From contig NZ_JAUSQK010000001.1 of NCBI RefSeq assembly GCF_030811115.1, forward strand, positions 1,984,001-2,048,000: a stretch of 64,000 bases of DNA, given 5' to 3'. Position 1 is the stretch's first letter. Each line of letters opens with the position of its first letter. Origin of the DNA: Olsenella profusa DSM 13989. GTDB taxonomy: Bacteria; Actinomycetota; Coriobacteriia; Coriobacteriales; Atopobiaceae. This document shows positions 55,631-64,000 of the stretch, piece after piece. Below the pieces are notes generated by a model that saw only the letters and a list, made by a program, of their open reading frames with translations, was not told where the DNA came from and did no database searches. Made by a program: the position numbers and the translations under genes.

Positions 55631-57522
55631 AGCACGTCATCATCGGCACGGCGGGCCACGTGGACCACGGCAAGACCTGGCTCACGAAGGCGCTGACGGG
55701 CACCAACACCGACAGGCTCAAGGAGGAGCAGGAGCGGGGCATCACCATCGACATCGGCTTTGCCCAGCTCATGCTCCCCAACAACCAGAGCGCAAGCATC
55801 ATCGACGTGCCGGGGCACGAGGGACTCGTGCGCAACATGATCGTGGGCGCCACGGGCATGGACCTTGTGCTCCTCGTGGTGGCCGCCGACGAGGGCTTCA
55901 TGCCCCAGACGCAGGAACACCTGGAGATCCTGCAGCTCCTTGGCGTGGAGACGGGCATCGTCGTGCTCACGAAGTGCGACGCCGTGGACGGGGAGTGGCT
56001 CGAGGTCGTGGAGGCCGACGTTCGCGACCATGTCGAGGGGACCTTCCTTGAGGGGGCGCCCATCGCCCGCGTCTCCGCGCTCACGGGGGAGGGCATCGAT
56101 GACCTCAGGCAGCTCATCGCCCAGATGGTGGAGCACGCCGTCCCCAAGAACACGGAGCGCGCCTACCGCCTGCCCATCGACCGGAGCTTCTCGAAGAAGG
56201 GCTTCGGTACGGTCGTGACGGGCACGCTCGTGGATGGCACGCTGCGGGTTGGCGACAAGCTCGAGGTCTATCCCACCCATGTGATGACGCGCGTGCGCGA
56301 CCTGCAGAACCACAACGAGTCCGCCCGAGAGATGTATGCGGGGATGCGCGTCGCGGCAAACCTCACGGGGGTCGAGCGTGCCGACGTGCGTCGCGGACGC
56401 ATCATCGCACAGCCTGGCACCGTTGAGGTCACCAGGCGTGTCACCGTCCAGCTGCAGCTTACGAGCGATGCCCCCTTCTCGGTCAAGAACTCCTCGTCCC
56501 TGCACTTCTTCACGGGCACGCAGGAGGTCGTGGGCAGGGTGCGCCTGCTGGAGACGGACGAGATGCAACCGGGTGAGACGGGCTTTGCCCAGCTCTCGTT
56601 CGACGAGGACGTCTCGGCTCGCAACCATGACCGCTTCATCGTGCGCTTCTTCTCGCCCATGGTGACCGTGGGAGGCGGCAGCATCCTGGACATGGCCTCC
56701 GGGAGGCTGAAGCGCAACAACGAGGATGTCATCGCACGCCTGCGCTCCCTTGCGGGAAGCGCCACGCAGCGGGTCGAACAGCGGGTGATCGACGCCCGTC
56801 TCGCGCCCCTGCCACGGCAGGCGCTGTCGGTGATGGAGAACCTCTCTGCGGCCGAGACCGACCAGGTCCTTTCGCCCCTGCTCGACGAGGGCCGCATCCT
56901 TGCGGTGGGAGAGGGGCTCATCTCGGCCGTCTGGTTCGATCGCCTGAGGGACAACGTGCTCGACGTCCTGCGTGGCTACCATGCCGCCCACACCCTCGAG
57001 AGGGGCATCCGCCTGGGCGAGCTGCGCGAGCGTGCGTTCTCGAGCTGTCCCGAATCCGCGGATGCCCTCATCGCCCGGTTCAGGGACGAGGGCCTCATCG
57101 AGATGGGCGGTGGCTGCGTGTGGCTGGCGGGCTTCGCGCCGAGCTTCAGTGCGGAGCAGAGCAGGCTCTACGAGCGTGTGAAGGCGGCCTTTGACGAGAC
57201 GGGGTACGAGGCGCGGGGCAACGACGAGGTCAGGGTCGCGCTGGGCGTTGACGCGCAGCCCTTTGCCGAGGTGTTCGCCCGGTTGCTGGCCGATGGGACC
57301 ATCGTTGCCGTGACGAGCGACTCCTCGGTGGGTGGCGATGCCTATCGCCGGGCGCTCCAGACGTTCCGCTCGATGTTCGAGTCCGATGATCGGGTCACCA
57401 TCGCCCAGTTCAGGGATCGCCTGGGCATCTCGCGCAAGTTCGCGCAGCTGCTCTTGGACTCCTTCGACAAGGCGCGCATCTCCAAGCTCGTGGGGGACGC
57501 CCGCGTCCTGTTGGGCTCATAG
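55627..57522 (+). CDS. selB: Selenocysteine-specific elongation factor SelB
   Basis: A 631-residue GTPase that brings Sec-tRNA to UGA codons marked by a SECIS hairpin. G motifs are GTAGHVDHGKTWL, DVPGHEGLVRNM and TKCD, followed by EF-Tu-like domains (GTVVTGTLVDGTLRVGD) and a C-terminal set of winged helices (TIAQFRDRLGISRKFAQLLL) that binds the mRNA hairpin. Overlaps selA by four bases; yedF follows after 52 bases. Confidence 0.95.
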   Translation: MKHVIIGTAGHVDHGKTWLTKALTGTNTDRLKEEQERGITIDIGFAQLMLPNNQSASIIDVPGHEGLVRNMIVGATGMDLVLLVVAADEGFMPQTQEHLEILQLLGVETGIVVLTKCDAVDGEWLEVVEADVRDHVEGTFLEGAPIARVSALTGEGIDDLRQLIAQMVEHAVPKNTERAYRLPIDRSFSKKGFGTVVTGTLVDGTLRVGDKLEVYPTHVMTRVRDLQNHNESAREMYAGMRVAANLTGVERADVRRGRIIAQPGTVEVTRRVTVQLQLTSDAPFSVKNSSSLHFFTGTQEVVGRVRLLETDEMQPGETGFAQLSFDEDVSARNHDRFIVRFFSPMVTVGGGSILDMASGRLKRNNEDVIARLRSLAGSATQRVEQRVIDARLAPLPRQALSVMENLSAAETDQVLSPLLDEGRILAVGEGLISAVWFDRLRDNVLDVLRGYHAAHTLERGIRLGELRERAFSSCPESADALIARFRDEGLIEMGGGCVWLAGFAPSFSAEQSRLYERVKAAFDETGYEARGNDEVRVALGVDAQPFAEVFARLLADGTIVAVTSDSSVGGDAYRRALQTFRSMFESDDRVTIAQFRDRLGISRKFAQLLLDSFDKARISKLVGDARVLLGS

Positions 57523-57574
57523 GTGCTAGCGTGTCATAGGCTGCCTGCGGGCAGCATAACGAGAGGAGAATGGT

Positions 57575-58192
57575 ATGGCACAGAAGATTTCGGTTGACGC
57601 GATGGGGAAGGAGTGCCCGATTCCCGTCGTCATGACCCTCAAGGCCATGAAGGGGCTCACCGAGGCCACGACGGTCGAGACGATGGTCGACAACAGGACG
57701 GCGGTGGGGAACCTGCAGCGCCTCGCCGAGGAGAAGGGCTGCACCTGCTCGGTCGAGGGGGACGATGGCGCCTTCACCGTGAGCATCGAGGTGCCCGAGG
57801 GCGGCATCAGCGAGGGCGACGACCAGGCCTTCGTGGCCTCCTGCACCCCCCAACGCAAGAACGTCGTGGTGCAGATCGCCTCCGACACCATGGGCATCGG
57901 CGCCGATGACCTGGGCAAGCAGCTGCTCAAGGGCTTCATCTACGCCCTCGCCCAGCTCGATGATCCTCCCGCGACCGTCCTGCTGTACAACGGCGGCGCT
58001 CACGTCTCCTGCGAGGGCTCCGACTCCCTCGAGGACCTCAAGGCCCTCGAGGATCGTGGTACCGAGATCCTCACCTGCGGCACCTGCCTCGACCACTACG
58101 GCATCGCGGACAAGCTCAAGGTGGGTGGCGTGACCAACATGTACACCATCACCGAGAAGCTCGCCCAGGCGAGCCTCATCATCCGCCCCTAG
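57575..58192 (+). CDS. yedF: YedF, selenium-associated sulfurtransferase-like protein
   Basis: A 205-residue two-domain protein. The N-terminal TusA-like domain has VDAMGKECPIPVVMTLKAMK with the carrier Cys, and the C-terminal DsrE-like domain ends GTEILTCGTCLDHYGIADKL with two cysteines. Such proteins occur in Sec-using bacteria and are thought to pass selenium to SelD. The ATG follows GAGAGGAGAATGGT. It lies between selB and a DUF3343 gene. Confidence 0.9.
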   Translation: MAQKISVDAMGKECPIPVVMTLKAMKGLTEATTVETMVDNRTAVGNLQRLAEEKGCTCSVEGDDGAFTVSIEVPEGGISEGDDQAFVASCTPQRKNVVVQIASDTMGIGADDLGKQLLKGFIYALAQLDDPPATVLLYNGGAHVSCEGSDSLEDLKALEDRGTEILTCGTCLDHYGIADKLKVGGVTNMYTITEKLAQASLIIRP

Positions 58193-58203
58193 GCGGCCGC
58201 CGC

Positions 58204-58443
58204 ATGGCGATACGGAGAAGGCCCCAGCTGGTGATCTCGTTCGCGACCACGACGGCCGCCATGGCCGCCGAGGCGTACTTCAAGGAGCAGGGGCTGCCGG
58301 GGCGGATCATCCCGCTTCCCCGCGAGGTGTCCGCAGGCTGTGGCCTCTCCTGGAAGGCCGACCTCGCCGACGAGGCCACGCTCACCGAGGCGCTCGATGT
58401 TGCGGGCATCGCCTTCTCCGGCGTGCACCACGTCACCATCTAG
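58204..58443 (+). CDS. DUF3343 protein, putative Se/S carrier-like
   Basis: A 79-residue protein. It has LVISFATTTAAMAAEAYFKE and RIIPLPREVSAGCGLSWKAD, the family pattern, but only one cysteine where the paralogue at 37126 has two. Encoded 11 bases after yedF. Role inferred only from context. Confidence 0.8.
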   Translation: MAIRRRPQLVISFATTTAAMAAEAYFKEQGLPGRIIPLPREVSAGCGLSWKADLADEATLTEALDVAGIAFSGVHHVTI

Positions 58444-58453
58444 CTCGCCCATG

Positions 58454-58490
58454 GTGCCGGCTGCCTGCGGTCTTTGCAGGCAGCCGGCAC
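58454..58490 (+). terminator. Hairpin between DUF3343 and desulfurase genes
   Basis: GTGCCGGCTGCCTGC (58454-58468) and GCAGGCAGCCGGCAC (58476-58490) are perfect 15-base complements around GGTCTTT. No T run follows, so it may attenuate or stabilise the upstream mRNA. Confidence 0.65.
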
Positions 58491-58546
58491 GTCCCTCGTG
58501 CCATCGGGCGCGCTGGTGCTCTCACCCAACCTGAAAGGTGGATCCC

Positions 58547-59692
58547 ATGATCTATCTCGACAACGCCGCGACCACGATGCGCAAGCCCGATTGCGTGGTT
58601 GAGGCCGTGACCAGGGCGCTCACCACCATGGGAAATGCTTCGCGCGGGTCGCACGGCGAGGCCCTCGCCGCCTCGCGGGTTGACTTTGCCTGCCGCCAGC
58701 AGCTTGCGCGCCTGTTCGGCTGTCCCCGTCCCGACCACGTGGCCTTCGCCCCCAACTCCACCGAGGCCCTCAACGTGGCGCTCATGGGCACGCTGAGGCC
58801 GGGCGATCACGTGATCACCACGGTGACGGAGCACAACTCGGTCCTGAGGCCCCTCTACCGCCTGCAGGCGGAGCGCGCGGTCGAGCTCTCCTTTGTGGGC
58901 GTCGACGAGTTGGGGCGGGTGCGGCTGGAGGAGTTCGAGCGGCTCGTGCGTCCCAACACGCGCGCCATCGTGTGCAATCACGCCTCCAACGTGACGGGTA
59001 ACCTGCTCGACCTCGCACCCGTGGGCCGGGTGGCCCGCGAGCACGGACTCCTCCTCATCGTCGACGCCTCCCAGACGGCCGGCGTCATCCCCATCGACAT
59101 GGATGCCATCGGCATCGACATCCTCTGCTTCACGGGCCACAAGGGGCTCATGGGCCCCCAGGGCACCGGTGGCCTCTGCGTGAGGGAGGGCGTGGAGATC
59201 GAACCCCTCAAGGTGGGTGGCACGGGCGTGCAGTCCTACTCCAAGATCCAGCCCAGGGAGTATCCCACCCGCCTGGAGGCCGGCACCCTCAACAGCCATG
59301 GGTTGGCGGGCCTCTCGGCAGCCCTGGACTACCTCGAGGAGGTGGGGCCCGACACCATCGCGCGCCACGAGCGCGCCCTTGCGGAGTCGTTCTATGAGGG
59401 CGTGCGCGCCATCGAGGGCGTCCGGGTGTACGGGGACATCGTGCTGCCCGACCATGGGCCGCGCTGTGCCGTGGTGGCCCTCAACGTGGGCGACTACGAG
59501 TCCGGCGAGGTCTCGGACGCCCTGGCCCAGGACTATGACATCGCCACGCGCCCCGGCGCACACTGCGCCCCCCTCATGCACGAGGCCCTCGGTACCGTGG
59601 AGCAGGGCATCGTGCGCTTCAGCTTCTCCTGGTTCAACTCCTCCGACGAGGTCGAGGCGGCCGTGCAGGCGGTCGCGGAGATCGCGGGATAG
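58547..59692 (+). CDS. Cysteine desulfurase-like class V aminotransferase (selenium-associated)
   Basis: A 381-residue PLP enzyme paralogous to 38796-39962. It starts MIYLDNAATTMRKPDCVVEA, has the PLP lysine in CFTGHKGLMGPQGTGGL and the catalytic Cys in RPGAHCAPLMHEALGTVE. GAAAGGTGG precedes the ATG; a GTG nine bases upstream is a less likely start. It closes the selC-selA-selB-yedF cluster, so delivery of selenium from cysteine or selenocysteine is the likely role. Confidence 0.88.
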   Translation: MIYLDNAATTMRKPDCVVEAVTRALTTMGNASRGSHGEALAASRVDFACRQQLARLFGCPRPDHVAFAPNSTEALNVALMGTLRPGDHVITTVTEHNSVLRPLYRLQAERAVELSFVGVDELGRVRLEEFERLVRPNTRAIVCNHASNVTGNLLDLAPVGRVAREHGLLLIVDASQTAGVIPIDMDAIGIDILCFTGHKGLMGPQGTGGLCVREGVEIEPLKVGGTGVQSYSKIQPREYPTRLEAGTLNSHGLAGLSAALDYLEEVGPDTIARHERALAESFYEGVRAIEGVRVYGDIVLPDHGPRCAVVALNVGDYESGEVSDALAQDYDIATRPGAHCAPLMHEALGTVEQGIVRFSFSWFNSSDEVEAAVQAVAEIAG

Positions 59693-59716
59693 GCCCGCAG
59701 GCGGAGGCGCCCTACG

Positions 59717-60391
59717 TCAGGATGCCGGGCGCCGGTCCAGCCCCAGGATGAGCACGACCGCATCCAGGACTCGCTCCGTGAGGCTCTGGATGCGCTGGTC
59801 GGTTGGCTCTGTCCCCATCAGGCCCGTGAGGACATCATGGTAGTAGCTCACCGTGATGTCGTTCATGAGCTCGATGCGCTCCTGGCTGATGCCCAGATCG
59901 CTCGCGCAGGGCTCGAGCACGCTCAGGTTGCGCTCATGGAGGTTCCCCGAGAGGACCATTGAGAGGACGGCTCCGCTGAGGTGGTCGAGCTGGTTGGGAT
60001 AGATGGAGTAGTAGCGCTTGACCACCTCGTCCAACATCGAGCTGCTGGCCCCGAAGAAGAGGCTGTTGAAGATCTCAGGCTTGCGGAAGGTGAAGAGGCA
60101 GAACTGGCGCCAGCTCCAGAGGTAGGTCTCGAGGGGCGTGTCATGGGGGATGTCGTTGTCAACCAGCGACCGGCAGTAGCTCTCGAGATATCCCACGAGC
60201 GAGAGCTGCACGAGCTCGTCCAGGTTCTGGAAATAGAGGTAGAGCGTGGCGCTGCTATAGCCGGTGCCATTGGAGATCTTCCGTATGGAGACGTTGGCGA
60301 TGCCGTCTTGGTCTATGGCCTTGCGCGTCGCGCTGATGAACGACGCGATGATGGCGCGACGCTCCTCTTCGGTGTAGCTTGTTCTGCCCAT
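59717..60391 (-). CDS. TetR family transcriptional regulator
   Basis: A 224-residue regulator. The N-terminal helix-turn-helix is ISNGTGYSSATLYLYFQNLD preceded by SIRKI, typical of TetR/AcrR proteins; the C-terminal part is helical and would bind an unknown ligand. It faces the desulfurase gene. Upstream of it, TAATCGTTA (60480-60488) resembles half of the TAATCGCGATTA palindrome, so it is a candidate, no more, for the regulator of those sites. Confidence 0.85.
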   Translation of the reverse strand: MGRTSYTEEERRAIIASFISATRKAIDQDGIANVSIRKISNGTGYSSATLYLYFQNLDELVQLSLVGYLESYCRSLVDNDIPHDTPLETYLWSWRQFCLFTFRKPEIFNSLFFGASSSMLDEVVKRYYSIYPNQLDHLSGAVLSMVLSGNLHERNLSVLEPCASDLGISQERIELMNDITVSYYHDVLTGLMGTEPTDQRIQSLTERVLDAVVLILGLDRRPAS

Positions 60392-60657
60392 GATTCGTCT
60401 GCCTGTACGTTTCTCGGGATGTCCGGTCGTAGGTTCAAGGTACTTCGCTAGCTTCTTATGTCGTCATGTATGTTAATTGTAATCGTTATAGAAAAATATA
60501 ATGCAACCGGGGCTCATGACCTCTCCGTTTCGACCATCCACACACTTTGATGCCACGAACTACCGGCCACTCTATATCATAAGCATGTTTGTGGTCCGTG
60601 AGAGCGCGATTGGGCGCCCACCGCTCTGGTGGCGCGTGAGCAAGAGGGAGCTGGCCT

Positions 60658-61269
60658 ATGACTACGACCCCAACGATGTCCTCACACCAGACTCCGGACG
60701 TCGTCACCTGCTGGACGCGTCAGGTGCCCCAGGTGGTGGAGGAGATCGAGAGGACGGGCCGCTATGTGGTGCGCGAGGAGTACGTGCGTGCCAAGAACGA
60801 CACCATATCCGACTATTACCTGGGGCTATATCGGTGGTACACCCACGGGTGCCGGCGCCTCGTCGACATTCCCGCCGACGCGGACCTCCCCATCTGGCTG
60901 GCGCTCACCCCATCGGGACGTCTGGGCATGGTGGAGGGAACCGTGTCCCTTACGCTTGCGGTGCCACGCGACCACCTCTTCGTCCTGGACTATGACAAGT
61001 GGGGCTATCGTGTGAACGACTGGTACGTGCCGTTGGACGAAGCCGACGAGCAGCGCCACAACGAGGAGCTCGCCCGCGTGGGCGTCACCAACGAGTCGCT
61101 GCTCTTCACCAGCGACAAGGGCAACTTCTATCCTGCGCTCAAGCGGAAGATCGAGGCAAGCTGGCAGCGGGTGTTCTCCTCCGCGAACGAGGACATGGAA
61201 AAGAACGTGGGAACGATCTGGGAGATGCGGAAGGAGTGGGTCATCGATGTCGAGCGATGGCATGGGTAG
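60658..61269 (+). CDS. DUF3841 domain protein
   Basis: A 203-residue soluble protein of unknown function: TCWTRQVPQVVEEIERTGRY, YLGLYRWYTHGCRRLVDIP and FVLDYDKWGYRVNDWYVPLD show the family pattern, rich in aromatic residues. A second possible start is the ATG at 60676. Its end overlaps the next gene, a paralogue. The 266-base gap upstream, shared with the TetR gene, contains AT-rich promoter-like sequence (GAAAAATATAATG, about 60491-60503). Confidence 0.78.
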   Translation: MTTTPTMSSHQTPDVVTCWTRQVPQVVEEIERTGRYVVREEYVRAKNDTISDYYLGLYRWYTHGCRRLVDIPADADLPIWLALTPSGRLGMVEGTVSLTLAVPRDHLFVLDYDKWGYRVNDWYVPLDEADEQRHNEELARVGVTNESLLFTSDKGNFYPALKRKIEASWQRVFSSANEDMEKNVGTIWEMRKEWVIDVERWHG

Positions 61270-61897
61270 CGAGGCGCATGGCGCCTCTGCCACGAAGGCT
61301 GACACCATACGCCTCTGGACCGCCCAGGCGCAGGTCGTGCTTGACACGCTCGAGCGCGAGGGTGTCTATCGCGTGAAGATGCGCTTCGTGGACCAGAAGT
61401 TCGGCGACACGGCGTGGATCTTCAGGAAGGCGTACCAGTTCTACGTGCATGGCGCAGAGCGACTCGTGCCGCGTCCCGAGGGCAGCGAGTCGGCTATCTG
61501 GTGCTACCGCAACGCGCGTTGGGCGACGATGGACGAAAACTGCACGCTCCTGCAGCTTGAGGTCCCACGTGACCAGGTGGTGCTCTTCGACCTCAGGAGC
61601 TGGAACCGGATCCTCAACCTTCAGTACATCCCCCTGGACGGCGAGGACGAGCACCGCTGGCGGCATGAGCTCAAGGAGCAGGGCATCACCAACATGAACA
61701 AGGTGTTCCAGACGCCCATGTACCCGTTCCTCAGGCGCAAGGTCGAATCCAGCTGGGAGCGCCTCTTCACGTCCGCGCAGCACTGTGAGGACGAGTACCT
61801 CCAGGCGGGGCTGTGGGAGCTTCGCCCCGAGTGGATCGTGCTCAGGGTGGGCTTTGGGGGAGACTTCACCCCCTATGCCCAGGGGCATGGAGCATAG
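61247..61897 (+). CDS. DUF3841 domain protein, paralogue
   Basis: A 216-residue protein similar over its length to the one before it: RLWTAQAQVVLDTLEREGVY, FRKAYQFYVHGAERLVPRPE and VLFDLRSWNRILNLQYIPLD align with the first copy's motifs. The start at 61247 overlaps the upstream gene by 23 bases; an ATG at 61262 is an alternative. Tandem duplication is likely, but the two have diverged a lot. Confidence 0.78.
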   Translation: MSSDGMGSEAHGASATKADTIRLWTAQAQVVLDTLEREGVYRVKMRFVDQKFGDTAWIFRKAYQFYVHGAERLVPRPEGSESAIWCYRNARWATMDENCTLLQLEVPRDQVVLFDLRSWNRILNLQYIPLDGEDEHRWRHELKEQGITNMNKVFQTPMYPFLRRKVESSWERLFTSAQHCEDEYLQAGLWELRPEWIVLRVGFGGDFTPYAQGHGA

Positions 61898-62050
61898 GTG
61901 CGAAGCGCGTGGAGGGGCTGGTTCTCAGGTGGTGCCACAACGATGGCAGCATATCGGACGAGCTGTGTCTATACTTATCCATATCCAGTTGATTGACGGC
62001 CCTGCATGGCCTGGGCCCCCATAACCGTCGGCGGAAGGGTATAGGCATCC

Positions 62051-62956
62051 ATGGATTTCAAGCAGCTCCAGTCCTTCGTGACGGTCATCCGGTACGGGAG
62101 CTTTACGAAGGCGGCGGAAAGCCTCTCCATCTCGCAACCCACCATCTCCACCCATGTCCGTGCCCTTGAGGAGGAGCTGGGAACCCCCTTGGTGCTTCGG
62201 ACGGCCAAGCATGTGGAGCTTACCCCCCAGGGCAATCGCGTGTTCGAGCAGGCCGTCACGATGCTCGCCATGCGCGACCGCATGCTCGAGGTCATGCAGA
62301 GCCGCGAGCGCAATGCCATCTATCTGGGCACCTCCTCCATTCCCTCGGCATACATCCTGCCGGAGGCGCTGCCGGAGTACGCGCGCCTGCACCCAGAGAT
62401 CCGCTTCCTGATATACCAGCATGACAGCCAGGACATCGTCAGTGGGCTGACCGAGGGCGTGTACGACGTGGGCCTCACGGGCATGCCAGCGGACGAGCCA
62501 TCGCTCGAATGCGTCGCCTTCTGCAAGGATCACATGGTCATCGTCACCCCTCCCGACGAGCGCTTCTCAGCGTCGCAGGGCGCCCCGATGGAAGTCGCCC
62601 AGAGGCTTCTGACCACGGAGCACATGGTCATTCGCAATGAGGGGAGCGGCAGCCGCGCAACCATGGACAGCATCCTCGACGGCATGGGCATCACAGACGA
62701 GGCGCTCGACATCGTGGCGCGCGTGAACGACCAGGAGACCATCAAGAACCTGGTCGAGAGCGGCTTTGGCATCACCGTGGTATCGTCGCGCGCCGTGCGC
62801 GACCGTGTGGCCGCAGGGCGGCTCCTCCAGTTCGAGATTCCGTGTCCCGCCGCGGAGCGCATGCTCTATCTGGCCTATCGCAAGAACTCGCTCTTTGACG
62901 AGCACGCCCAGGACTTCGTGACCTTCCTGCGTCTCCACTATGCCAGCGAGGGCTGA
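62051..62956 (+). CDS. LysR family transcriptional regulator
   Basis: A 301-residue regulator. The N-terminal winged helix reads MDFKQLQSFVTVIRYGSFTK, then AAESLSISQPTISTHVRALE; the effector domain follows (IYLGTSSIPSAYILPEALPE). The pattern resembles CysB/CysL-like members (selenium metabolism regulators have this form too), but the target cannot be told. GAAGGGTATAGGC precedes the ATG. Confidence 0.9.
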   Translation: MDFKQLQSFVTVIRYGSFTKAAESLSISQPTISTHVRALEEELGTPLVLRTAKHVELTPQGNRVFEQAVTMLAMRDRMLEVMQSRERNAIYLGTSSIPSAYILPEALPEYARLHPEIRFLIYQHDSQDIVSGLTEGVYDVGLTGMPADEPSLECVAFCKDHMVIVTPPDERFSASQGAPMEVAQRLLTTEHMVIRNEGSGSRATMDSILDGMGITDEALDIVARVNDQETIKNLVESGFGITVVSSRAVRDRVAAGRLLQFEIPCPAAERMLYLAYRKNSLFDEHAQDFVTFLRLHYASEG

Positions 62957-62993
62957 GGGGCCGTGGGGCGTCCCGTGCGCCTCTCGCCAGGTC

Positions 62994-63230
62994 TTATGGG
63001 TCCATCACCCAGAACGTCGTGCCCAGCGTATCGAAGGCCACCTGCACGTGACGTGCGGCAAAGAACGCCTTGATCCTCTCCTTTGCCCCTGAGAGGTCCT
63101 CGGGGCCAGCCTCGAGGGAGAAGGTCTGCCCACCACAGGCATCATGCAGGTGCACGGTAACGGCAGGAAACGTTCCCGCCAGGGACTTCTTGAGATCGAT
63201 GACGTCGTCGAGGGGAATGACTCTACGCAT
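62994..63230 (-). CDS. Small RDAC-like protein of unknown function
   Basis: A 78-residue protein, MRRVIPLDDVIDLKKSLAGT at the start and VHLHDACGGQTFSLEAG in the middle, which resembles the small RDAC-type proteins of Gram-positive anaerobes (HDAC here in place of RDAC). GAAGGAGGGTC precedes the ATG on the minus strand. It faces the LysR gene. No function is known to me. Confidence 0.6.
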   Translation of the reverse strand: MRRVIPLDDVIDLKKSLAGTFPAVTVHLHDACGGQTFSLEAGPEDLSGAKERIKAFFAARHVQVAFDTLGTTFWVMDP

Positions 63231-64000
63231 GACCCTCCTTCTCGTGGGTTGGGATGTGGGGGTTCTACCCGTTCGCGATGCCTGCTAAGCTGGTGACGGA
63301 TCCGATGCCACCGTCCCCGTCCGTCCCGTGCGCGTCTGGGTGCGCGTTTGGGCCCCAAGTGCGTGCTGCCTCGACTCGTCCTATGGCGTCCGTACCGCTC
63401 ATGCCCTTGTCTAGGGTGCCATTGACCGGTTTTTTGGTTTGTGAGGCGCGGAATCCTGGTGCTCAGGGCGAAGACACCGCGCACTTCGGGCCTTATCGCT
63501 CCCATGGGGTGGCCTTTGCGCGGGCGCGGGTGGGTTCTGGCAGATGAGTCATGGTCCTGTCATGGTTCTCATGGGGCGGCTCACGCGCTTTCGTCAGCGG
63601 CCTTGCCGTGTACGCTAGGGGGTGCTTGGAACAGGACGATGGGAGGCATGTGGGCGCGTGCGAGGAGATGAGGGCGACCTGTCACGTGGCGCGCTTGGGA
63701 TGCCCATCGTCAACCTCCGTCCCGTTGGCCTGGGACCCCTTGCGGGGTCCTGAGCGCTGGGTGGCCCCTGCAGGCGCTGGACCTCTTTGGCGGCGAGATC
63801 GAAGCGCACATCATCAGGAGGCAGTGCCCGGTGGGAGAGCTCAGGGCACCTGTTCGCCGAATATGTCGGTACGAGCGGGGGTGGCCAGGAGGGGCACGTG
63901 ACGCACCGGGTCGTGTGCAAGCTGTGAGCGCTTGACTTGAGCTGGGCGGATGCTACAGTAGTCACATAGCAGGATCGTAGTCGTAGGAAGTGGGGCAGAA
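63231..64000. other. 770 bases without a supported gene
   Basis: Frames of up to 116 codons occur on both strands but have no ribosome site, recognisable family or sensible hydrophobicity pattern. GT-rich, repetitive-looking sequence suggests decayed or intergenic DNA. Confidence 0.5.
63932..63959 (+). promoter_or_regulatory. Candidate promoter for a gene beyond the window
   Basis: TTGACT (63932-63937) and TACAGT (63954-63959) are separated by 16 bases, near the right end of the window. Confidence 0.45.

Noticed and set aside
63551-63965. Overlapping frames of 116 codons on both strands near the right edge
   Set aside because: No start signals and no recognisable domain; composition is like random GC-rich sequence.

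Overview
The window looks like part of the chromosome of an anaerobic, amino-acid-fermenting, high-GC Gram-positive bacterium, most plausibly a member of the Coriobacteriia (Olsenella/Atopobiaceae-like). That placement is an inference from GC-rich coding, actinobacterial codon use combined with clostridial-type Stickland enzymes, a bacterial V-type ATPase and Tat/lipoprotein-type binding proteins. No rRNA or other taxonomic marker is present. The main theme is selenium-dependent reductive metabolism. Four genes carry an in-frame UGA read as selenocysteine (Sec): two component-B selenoproteins, grdA and selD. The machinery to make and insert Sec lies in the same window: selD, selC (tRNA-Sec), selA, selB, plus yedE, a TusA-like gene, yedF, two DUF3343 genes and two NifS-like desulfurases. 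Layout: 1-8.4 kb holds two SsuABC/TauABC-type ABC importers, remnants of an amino-acid ABC permease, a moaC gene with an apparent 5' frameshift, a double-cubane 2-hydroxyacyl-CoA-dehydratase-like protein (DCCP) and a mandelate-racemase-family enzyme. 8.4-13.4 kb holds a collapsed [2Fe-2S]/YdjY remnant, the ATPase activator that probably serves the DCCP, a C_GCAxxG_C_C redox protein, a TDT transporter and a DUF5714 protein. 13.9-19.6 kb is a betaine- or sarcosine-type reductase operon (uncleaved alpha subunit, selenoprotein B, thioredoxin reductase, CVPC thioredoxin, BCCT transporter). 19.8-28.5 kb is a complete nine-gene V-ATPase operon whose K subunit keeps the sodium-site residues of the Enterococcus enzyme. 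28.7-37.0 kb is the glycine reductase cluster (grdX, grdE, grdB, an AGCS glycine/alanine symporter, grdA, grdC, grdD). 37.1-41.1 kb is the first selenium-supply cluster (DUF3343, TusA-like, YedE on the minus strand; desulfurase and Sec-containing selD on plus). 41.3-46.7 kb holds a HAD protein, a glycosyltransferase and an Fbp-type ABC importer. 47.4-51.2 kb holds a DUF5058 membrane protein, a second membrane protein and two M20 peptidases, the second frameshifted. 51.4-53.3 kb is an IS1634-like element lying exactly between two identical 504-bp direct repeats. 54.0-59.7 kb is the second selenium cluster (selC, selA, selB, yedF, DUF3343, desulfurase). 59.7-63.2 kb carries a TetR regulator, two DUF3841 proteins, a LysR regulator and a small RDAC-like protein. 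The last 770 bases hold no gene I can support. How it fits together: betaine (BCCT) and glycine (AGCS) are imported with cations and reduced through GrdB-type selenoproteins, with electrons from TrxB/TrxA via GrdA. GrdC/GrdD release acetyl phosphate for ATP, and the V-ATPase between the two operons can exchange ATP for a sodium gradient. A palindromic site (core TAATCGCGATTA) recurs upstream of the DCCP gene, the betaine-type operon and grdA, which suggests one regulator for these reductive pathways.
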